A DNA stretch of 64,000 nucleotides from Neoechinorhynchus agilis (taxonomy: Eukaryota > Acanthocephala): positions 3,410,001-3,474,000 of the forward strand of contig CM121341.1 in NCBI GenBank assembly GCA_051530055.1, given 5' to 3'. The notes under the pieces are model-generated. The model was not told the origin of the DNA, made no database searches, and saw nothing but the letters and a program-made list of their open reading frames with translations. Position numbers and translations under genes: made by a program. This document shows, piece after piece, positions 57,140 through 64,000 of this stretch; positions within the stretch are counted from its first letter, which is position 1, and every line of letters begins with the position of its first letter.

Positions 57140-58476
57140 AGTGAAATTTCGGTTTTTTTTGTTATAAATCAATGAATTTTATCGGTAAATTCTCTTGAAC
57201 CACAAAACTGAGTATTAGAATTGAATGCACTTCTAAAAGATTGTTGTAGGATTATCCATTCAAAGCATCTTAATCCGAGAAAGCGTCGCCAAATGACTGT
57301 TTGGCGAGTCAGGTGCATTCATTAAACCAATCGGCAGCGATTGGACTTGCACATCGCAGGGATTGAGCAAGCCACGCCGAAGCCTAGTGTCGAAGCGAGA
57401 CCAAATGCTGGATCATTTGTTTGCGGCCTCGTTCTTTGGCGTCAACACAAGTACCAAAAAGGTTTCAGAACTCCTTCTCAAACCAAGGTTCTGAGCAACG
57501 TGTTTTTTCTTATTGATGAATTCGTCTGATGCAGTTTTCAATTTAGATTCGGTAATATTAGTCGTTAATTTGTAGACGGCCTAAAAGAGTACTTTGCATC
57601 CAACTTTTTATCGGATAATCAGCCTTGCGATTCAGGAGGCAATGGAACATCAAGGTGTTCCTCCGTTACCATCGGAACTTTTATAAATGACTTGTAGCAA
57701 ACAACTTCAATTTATTATTGAATTTTAATTCTTTAAACACTGGGTTTTGAGATTTCTTAGGTTTAACCTAAAACTAAACGTGAATGATGCTTAAAAAATT
57801 TGTTACGACATTTTGTCTGAATAAAGCAATATTTTTTCTCATTATCGTGACTACTGAAATTATCATTTTTTCTATTGGATTTTTATTCTTTAAATACTTG
57901 AAATTTTTCTGAAAATCCATATTTAACATATCGATGCTCACTCTGAACATCAATACATTGCCAATTTTCTAAATGCTGATTGAAGCGCTCTTCTACAACG
58001 CGATATTTTCAAAAAATAAATCACGAACTCACCAAAATGTCGATTGGGTACAGTTATTCATTAAGAAAGATTTAAAAATCGCCTGTCCATTTTGTACAGT
58101 GTTGTTCCATTACCCAATATCCTTAATGATCCATCAGCATAATTGAGCAACTTATTGTCTAAAAGTTCTTCGCATAATTAACAGTTCGAGTTGATTGAAA
58201 ACAATTCTGCTTTAGAATAAGAATGACTTTTATTGAGGTAAAAGATCTCAAAAAGTCATTTACGGCGCAATAATAAATCGAATTTTGTTTCTGCGACTTC
58301 ATTTGATGAGTTGATATAAAGTATTTCGAGATGGATCGACGGCGTGATAACTATTACGAGGTTCTAAGTATTTATAAACGTTCCATTTGTCTCTTTGGTA
58401 GCCGTTCGAAAATGGTCGATATGAAAACAACTAGCTCTTAACCTTTTTTTTCAAGTATTGTTGCCGGCAATCCATT
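57140..58476 (+). repeat. 1.34-kb direct duplication, copy 2
   Basis: Same orientation and almost the same sequence as 49373-50708. It ends at CCGGCAATCCAT, where copy 1 continues into the foldback but this copy does not. Differences seen: AATAAAGC for AATAAACC, CAGTTATTC for CAGTTGTTC, one extra T in a T run, and TTGCCGG for TTTCCGG. Confidence 0.95.
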
Positions 58477-59580
58477 TGTTCTGTAAATAAGTACTGTAAT
58501 CGAAGGGATTTAAAATTTCCATCGACTTATGCGTTTGCTGTTTTTGATTTGTGTGTCTAAAATGTTATAAAATCAATAAACATTGTTAGATTTGCATACC
58601 AAATCCAAGCAGTTCGCACGAAACGTCCACTTAATCGCAACATTGAAATCTTTTAAATTATCATAATTGGTTACGATTCGTTTCAGCCCCATGATTGATC
58701 AAGTTTTTAATATTGGCACTTTGGCTGTTGTACTGACAAAAAGAAAATATTTATTTTTGAGCTTTCACCATCTTCCTTAGGAATCTACAAAGGCGCATGG
58801 AGAATAATGGCCACAAAGCTAACTCGCGTTGAAAGCTTTATTAGTCGCTGTGGCACTCTGAGTGGTGCTTTGTCCGTAGTGTAGTCATGATTTTGCGTCC
58901 GGATTCAGTGCATTCCGAATGTTTTCCGTCAAACATTGACGCAAAGGCCGTTCAGTATCGCCAATTGAGATGCCCCGCGATTACCACAAAGTTTGGAGTG
59001 CAAAACGACTCTTATCTGTTATTTGTGTCCACGAACTACCCTGGGCACGATGCTGGACATATTTCCGGCGTTTCATTATGTCCAGTTCTAGTCAAGATTT
59101 GCCTAAGTGTGGACTCATTCCTATGGAAAATCCGAGCATCCATTCTCGATCGTCGCAGAAGCTTTTTCGGACGTCAATAGTGAATTTTTCACTGACATAT
59201 TTTTATCTTTTGAATCGATTCCATAAGCGATCATTGTTCCATTTCTCAATTCTTGAATCACAATGCCGCTGAACCGCATATCAGCGAAAATTGCTTTCAC
59301 TTTGTCTATCTCCAATCGTTTCTGCGATAATTGCGATGTGCAAACCGGTGCTGTTTTGTGGATCTCAGCATAAATTGCTTGTTTCATCACTCAAAAATAT
59401 AATGGTAATCTTTGTGTATGACTATCCTTTTACTGCACGATGAATGCGCGATGCAATGAATCAAATTTAAAGTTGTTCGTGTATTTATTTTTCTGGTAAT
59501 ATAGAAATCGATTAATTGATTCCGTGCCCGTCTCATAGGACTTCGGGTGGCTTTATTCTGAGTTTTATTCTATAATCAAC
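58477..59580. other. No recognisable gene
   Basis: Overlapping open frames (58887-59272 plus; 59121-59390 minus) show no family I know. No repeat or RNA gene is seen. Confidence 0.35.
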
Positions 59581-59581
59581 C

Positions 59582-60540
59582 TTATTTTACTGGATCGATG
59601 ATCACACTTGCATATCGATCGTCACTTCGCATCAATACACTGACGTTGTCAAAATTGATCTCATAATTCGATATAGAGTGACTCACCATTGCTGAGCTTT
59701 GGCCCATCTTCTTGTTAAATAGCGTTTCGATGTTCACCACCCCTGCGTTGTAGATTGTCAGTCTGCCCAATATAAAGACTTGTTGGCAGTCTTTACAGAG
59801 TATCTCATAGACGCACCCTTCCGAGATGGATTTGGCTAACGGATTAAAACAATGCTGGATAATTTGTTGCCGGCTCTGCAAAAAAGGTATGCAATTCCTT
59901 GTTGGTCCGTTTTGCGACCTAAGGATTCGATTTTTAAAACGGAGCTCCAATAATCGTTAATGAATGGAACTTCCACGAAAACCCCTTCTTTGATTCGTTC
60001 CGTTTCCTGAATGAGAGTGAGTCCCGAATACAGTGAGCCATCTTGCTACCCGGATAACCTCTCGTTACCAGCATGTTGCTCAGCAGATGTAATTTACGGC
60101 ATAGGCGATTCTGATCAGAGCAATATCGAAATGCTCTGTTTAGTAAGGTTCTGATCCTCGTTACTTTGTAGGATACCGGCTGGGCAGAGGTCCGTGGTAC
60201 CACACCGTGTGGAATGTTTCCATTTCGATACACCGTAGTCCCAATAACCTGAGTTTTGTCGTCTTGTGAGAAGGGAACGCTAAGATGCTTTTTCCATGTC
60301 CCATTGTATATATCGATCCTTCGTGTTTAACAGATCACACAATTCATCCTCAGAAAATGTTGACCGCTTCATCAGGATGAACGTTTCATCGACATATCTG
60401 AGCCAAAGATTTATTCAAGGTATTGTGGCGATATGATCCTTCTCCCATTTCGATATATAGAGCTCCGCCAGTGCAGGTGGCAGTGAACTACCCATCGCGA
60501 TACCATCAATCTTACCGTAGCTGCGAATGGCGTCCCAGTG
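59582..60540 (-). mobile_element. Penelope-like element, RT C-terminus and GIY-YIG region
   Basis: From 60540 downward on the minus strand: IDGIAMGSSLPPALAELYI, then LWLRYVDETFILM (YVDD changed to YVDE), then PVSYKVTRIRTLLNRAFRYC and LSNMLVTRGYP (RT thumb region), then GCVYEILCKDCQQVFILG, the GIY-YIG start. The order is that of a PLE with an endonuclease. Stops and frameshifts and the YVDE change make it inactive. Confidence 0.82.
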
Positions 60541-61150
60541 AAGGTCTTTTTCGGTCTACGGCGGCCATCGAGTCGACAAAGATTGCTCGGCTATAGGATG
60601 TTGGGCACTTTCATAGAATTCAGGGTGCGAAAAAGAGCATTTCGTTCACTTCGGCATGTCGTAAGTGTACCTTCCGCCTGATTGCCGACAGACGAGACCA
60701 TGGCATCCGGATGGATCCAAAGTCGCTCAGCAGCGGCAGCGATAGGATGGGCACATCGGTACCCCAAGTCTCAGGGACGCTGCAATCCTTACTGTCCCGT
60801 TGGAGAGAAGGAACATCATTGAGCCAAGCACCCGATTCTCTAGTTGAAACTGCCGCCAATCAATTTCGATTCACCAGGTCACGATAATCTGAAATTATAG
60901 AGTTATGAATTCGCGCGGCCAGAAGTGAGTCCCAAACGGATTGTTTGCTACCCTTGACAGATACCTACTTACTACCGAAATCTTCACACCAAAATTTAAG
61001 AGCCGCCGCGAAATCTCCATCCAAGCTTTAATCCTCGCAAACATTTTTAAGTATCCAGAAACTTTGGTATCGTTTTCGAGATCTTTCATTAGTTGAGTAG
61101 ACATTAAGCTTTCCTCCCGTTGTACATCATCGGAACAAGGTACTCCCAAT
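60541..61150 (-). mobile_element. RLE-family retroelement fragment
   Basis: It is paralogous to 21.87-22.45 kb. Minus-strand frames give MAAVSTRESGAWL and, shifted, a Cys/His block CRC..ATLDPSGCHGLVCRQ (CCHC), then RHAEVNEML. The N-terminal side (YLKMFARIKAWMEISRRLL) reaches about 61150. It abuts the PLE fragment at about 60540, so one was inserted into or beside the other. Confidence 0.65.
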
Positions 61151-62156
61151 ATAAGATTTCTCTTGGTTGAATCGGGTTAGAAATAATCGAGATGGAGTGA
61201 GGCAACTTCTTTGAAACAGTCTCGAGATTTGCTAGACCCGAGGATGGGCGCTTTGGATTTTATTTCTAGCAAGTAATTGCTCCTTCAGTTCCGAAGTGAT
61301 TGAGAGCTTCAGAACACTGGGTGGCCGTTTGCCACCGTTTCCCCGCAACAACCGGTTGCGAAAACATTGACAGCGTATTATCATATATGTTAACAATTAA
61401 ACGTTTTCTAATTTGCCAAAAACAGTCTATATCGATCAATACGTTTTTATATTTTTACCATTATTCGGTAAATCAAAATTCGTAGTGTTTTGTACACTTC
61501 ATGATTAAAATTTCTCCCAAACGAGGCGTCTATGCTGAGAGTTGTCAGAAATAATTCGCACATCAGTTTCTATCCATTAGCCACGAGTCATCTGATTTTC
61601 AATGATAGAGCTTCGCCGAATATACCGTTGATATTTTTGATTTGTTAAGCACTGAAAAATCTGATACTGAGCACGTAAACATTATTGGAGCCAAGAAACG
61701 ATTGTTTGTTGAAAATATACTAAATGCAGTCGCTCATAGGTTTAGGATAAAAGAAATTTATATGTAAAAGCGTTCTATTAAGATTTTAATCCAGTATTTA
61801 TTGATCAGAAAAGGTTTTCTTAACGAATCTACATTTCCACGATGGCCAGTCGGCACATTTTAGCTGTTGTTGATAGTAAAAGTTCCGATAAGCGTCGATG
61901 ATACGATGATTTGTTGAAATAGTTTTTGTATAAAATGTCATCAGGTATTTATAAAATTTAGTTAATTTCACTTTCTTTGAATTTATATTGATCGATCGAA
62001 ACAAGCGTGCTTTAGATGAATCGACTTCTTCAAACTATTGGACAAAGCCTAAGTCATGGTAAATAATAAACAATATTTTTGTCACTATTTAAAATTTGTC
62101 TATAAGGATTAAAGCCACGATTACTAAAGGACCCAGCTTCAATCGAAATAGGAATA
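61151..62156. other. No recognisable gene
   Basis: A 68-codon minus-strand frame at 61798-62004 (basic, aromatic-rich) ends close to the GNAT start and could be a small exon, but I do not recognise it. Confidence 0.35.
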
Positions 62157-63135
62157 ATGAATTCGTCGACAGAGAAAACGGTTTATGACTTACTGATGAA
62201 AGATTTCTTCGCTCGGGAGCCATTGTGCAATTCCCTATTTTTAAGATCAGCTAAAGAAACTGAGGAAGTGTGTAGCAAATTTTTAGAATACGGTATAGCG
62301 TCCAAGCTGTCTTCAGTCGCCGTAGACAAGAAAGCAGGACGTGCAGCCGGAGTTATAATTGCTTATATTGAGAAGCCAGGAATGGAAAGTCCACTTAGCG
62401 TTGCAGGACCGAGTAGCAAATTCGTCTATATTTCTGAAATTCTAGATCAAGTGACAGTTGACATGTATGCTTACTTTGGGACCGATCAGCTACTTTGTTT
62501 GATGATAGCGAGTGTATTAGAGGAGTATGCTGGTTTAAAAATTGGTCAGAAACTAACATCTAAGTGCCTGGAAGCAGGAATAAAGTGGAATTCACGTTTA
62601 GCTCATTCGAAACCTTTTCGTTCACTATCAAATCAGTTTAGATCAAAATTTTAGATTTTTACGAATGAAAATGGTCTAAACACATATATCATCGTCCGGG
62701 GGGTGAATGATTGTATTATACGTTAGCGAATCCTGCCCCCGGTGTTATCGATATTCATTTAATTGAGAAATATTTCACAAGGTTTTCCTTGCCTCTTCAG
62801 TCGCTATTGCTAGTAAGTTTTTAAATAGGAAAACCTTGCGAAATATTTCTCAAATAAATGAGTAACGGCAACACCGGGGACAGGATTCGCCAACGTACTA
62901 TCTTAAATCTATTCTTTAAATACAGAAAATCATGAATTCCACAGTAAAAAGAGGCTTAAAAGGAGCTTTTTCACAGACGACAAATGCTCGCTCAACGACA
63001 ATGTTACAAAGACAAGGATTTAAGGTTATAAAATCGATTGAATACTCCAATTATCTAGACAGAGAAGGGAAACCAAGATTTAAGGGAGTAAAAGGAAGTA
63101 TAAGTTTGCTTGAAAAAAGACTTGTTTTTTACTAA
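62157..63135 (+). CDS. GNAT acetyltransferase, arylalkylamine N-acetyltransferase-like, two exons
   Basis: Exon 1 starts at ATG 62157 with YDLLMKDFFAREPLCNSL, the N-terminal signature of insect/nematode AANAT-like proteins. It continues SSVAVDKKAGRAAGVIIAYI and VLEEYAGLKIGQKLTSKCLE, the acetyl-CoA motif A (G..IG). The donor lies at about 62585-62600. Exon 2 (from about 62950) holds GAFSQTTNARSTTMLQRQGF and SIEYSNYLDREGKPRFK, the family's motif B and C-terminal strand, ending VFY-stop at 63135. The family acetylates amines such as serotonin or dopamine; the substrate here is unknown. The intron of about 350 nt contains a foldback element with a hammerhead-like core. The total would be about 210 residues, normal for the family. 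Confidence 0.8.
62719..62897. repeat. Foldback element inside the GNAT intron
   Basis: Arms of about 80 bp: TACGTTAGCGAATCCTGCCC, CCGGTGTT and GAGAAATATTTC at the left; GAAATATTTCTC, AACACCGGGG and GGATTCGCCAACGTA at the right. The loop is about 20 bp. Confidence 0.88.
62767..62800 (-). ncRNA. Hammerhead-like core with covarying stem
   Basis: On the minus strand: CTGAAGAG, GCAAGG, AAAA, CCTTGT, then GAAATATTTC. Relative to the 54.15-kb copy the stem changes GCGAG/CTCGC to GCAAGG/CCTTGY and stays paired (last pair G-U; the opposite arm has G-C). Confidence 0.55.
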
Positions 63136-63273
63136 ATATACCGATTGTTCAAATACTGCTTTATTAGTGCGTGTATAAAAGGGGCAAAATGACGATGTGC
63201 TAGCAAAGTATAAAATCTATAAACATTATCAGCATTCAAATGCGTTTTCACGCGTGCCGTTTTTTTTAAAGTG

Positions 63274-64000
63274 ATGTCTAGCGACTCTCGTTATCAGCTT
63301 TATTTCAAAGCTCGTCTAGCAGAAGAAGTGGATCGATATACCGATATGTCTATGTTTATGAAGAAACTAACCCAACTTGTTGGAGTTGATCTTACAGCAG
63401 ATGAACGCAATGCACTTTCCACGTCTTATAAATCAGTGGCGAGTCGGCTTCGATCTGCTTGGAGACTATTGACGAGCGTTGTGAACACTGAGGACTTAAA
63501 ACTGGACTCAATGGGGAAAGTTTCGGAAAGTTGTCCTTATAAACAAGTGCAAATTCAAAGTGCAAAAGAATACAGAGATACCATAGAAAGCGAACTAAAG
63601 GATGTATGTCTAGAAGCTCTTAGTCTAATCGATTCTCATTTGCTTAAGAATGCAACATCTACCGAATCTCAGGTTTTTTATGCAAAAATGAAAGGTGATT
63701 ATTACCGATATCTGGCTGAGATCAGTGCTAAAAGTGATGCTAAGAGGGATGAATACACTTACGAAGCATCAATCGCCTACGAGGAAGCTATTAAACATTC
63801 AGAAAATGAACTAGAAGTAACTCACCCCATTCGACTCGGTCTTGCTCTAAATTACTCAGTATTTCTCTATGAAGTCAAAAACGATATGGATAAGGCTTGT
63901 GATCTAGCCAGTAAGACTTATATGGAAGCAATTAAAAGCTTGGACGATCTTTCGGACGAATACTACAAGGACTCGTCTCTTCTGATAGACCTACTTCAGG
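63274..64000 (+). CDS. Second 14-3-3 protein, divergent, cut by window end
   Basis: From ATG 63274 the frame is open to the edge (242 codons). MSSDSRYQLYFKARLAEEVDRYTDM is the N-terminal dimer helix region. NALSTSYKSVASRLRSAWR matches [19 protein letters not shown] with the key Lys and second Arg kept, and [11 protein letters not shown] is identical to the family. [19 protein letters not shown] and EYYKDSSLLIDLLQ follow. It is far from the 54.7-kb copy in sequence, so this is an old paralogue, not a recent duplicate. Only the last few residues of the fold and the tail are outside the window. AAAG two bases before the ATG, after eight T, is acceptor-like. Confidence 0.95.
   Translation, partial: MSSDSRYQLYFKARLAEEVDRYTDMSMFMKKLTQLVGVDLTADERNALSTSYKSVASRLRSAWRLLTSVVNTEDLKLDSMGKVSESCPYKQVQIQSAKEYRDTIESELKDVCLEALSLIDSHLLKNATSTESQVFYAKMKGDYYRYLAEISAKSDAKRDEYTYEASIAYEEAIKHSENELEVTHPIRLGLALNYSVFLYEVKNDMDKACDLASKTYMEAIKSLDDLSDEYYKDSSLLIDLLQ

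Noticed and set aside
58887-59390. Overlapping open frames on both strands
   Set aside because: About 90-100 codons each with no family resemblance; I cannot tell which, if any, is coding.

Overview
The window is animal (metazoan) nuclear DNA. It holds 13 recognisable protein-coding genes or gene parts, most with AT-rich introns of only about 40-75 nt, plus one nuclear tRNA-Glu. Genes supporting this are a divergent actin, two 14-3-3 proteins, a furin/kexin-type convertase, NADPH-cytochrome P450 reductase, PCID2, a REEP protein, a single-LIM CRP-like protein, a forkhead factor, a MYST acetyltransferase, a GNAT acetyltransferase, Pmp3 and a UGA-decoding selenoprotein F. I cannot name the species. 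Short introns, SL-like acceptors just before several start codons and a heavy retroelement load would fit a small-bodied invertebrate such as a rotifer, dicyemid, orthonectid or flatworm, but that is inference.

Layout. 1-0.8 kb: 247-bp satellite. 1.4-2.6 kb: MYST acetyltransferase (-). 3.1-4.85 kb: 201-bp tandem array whose every unit carries a hammerhead-ribozyme-like core. 6.9-7.0 kb: Pmp3 (+). 7.8-9.5 kb: decayed LINE. 10.4-11.4 kb: WD40 protein. 12.35-15.23 kb: P450 reductase (+), followed at its stop codon by Penelope-like (PLE) and LINE debris. 16.4-17.4 kb: forkhead gene (-). 20.7-23.8 kb: LINE and RLE-type retroelement debris. 24.3-25.5 kb: actin with CArG box and TATA box. 25.7-26.4 kb: PLE remnant. 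26.5-26.9 kb: orphan OGT C-terminus and tRNA-Glu. 27.5-28.1 kb: SELENOF with SECIS. 28.3-30 kb: foldback, SINE and retroelement pieces. 30.5-32.8 kb: 210-bp satellite. 33.9-34.65 kb: 196-bp tandem repeat running into the REEP gene (34.8-35.5 kb). 36.2-36.9 kb: SINE and foldback. 37.4-39.8 kb: PCID2 (-) with a minisatellite-filled intron. 39.9-42.2 kb: LINE pieces. 44.1-45.9 kb: convertase (+). 47.8-49.1 kb: LIM gene (+) with three foldbacks in its second intron. 49.4-50.7 and 57.1-58.5 kb: near-identical 1.34-kb direct duplication. 50.6-52.0 kb: large foldback. 54.7-55.5 kb: 14-3-3 (-). 59.6-61.2 kb: PLE and RLE debris (-). 62.2-63.1 kb: GNAT gene (+) with a foldback in its intron. 63.3 kb to the end: second 14-3-3 (+), cut by the window edge.

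The genes are housekeeping and signalling genes on both strands and form no shared pathway. The unifying signal is the mobile DNA. One short RNA-like module (CUGANGA, one extra base, a 5-6 bp hairpin, GAAA, then a 4-nt self-complementary run and a possible cleavage site) recurs in the 201-bp array, in inverted-repeat foldback elements, beside PLE fragments and, decayed, in the 247-bp satellite. Its hairpin differs between copies while staying paired, as expected for a conserved RNA. Hammerhead ribozymes are known in Penelope-like elements and metazoan retrozymes, so the best reading is a family of PLE/retrozyme-derived ribozyme elements that has seeded tandem arrays, foldbacks and introns here.
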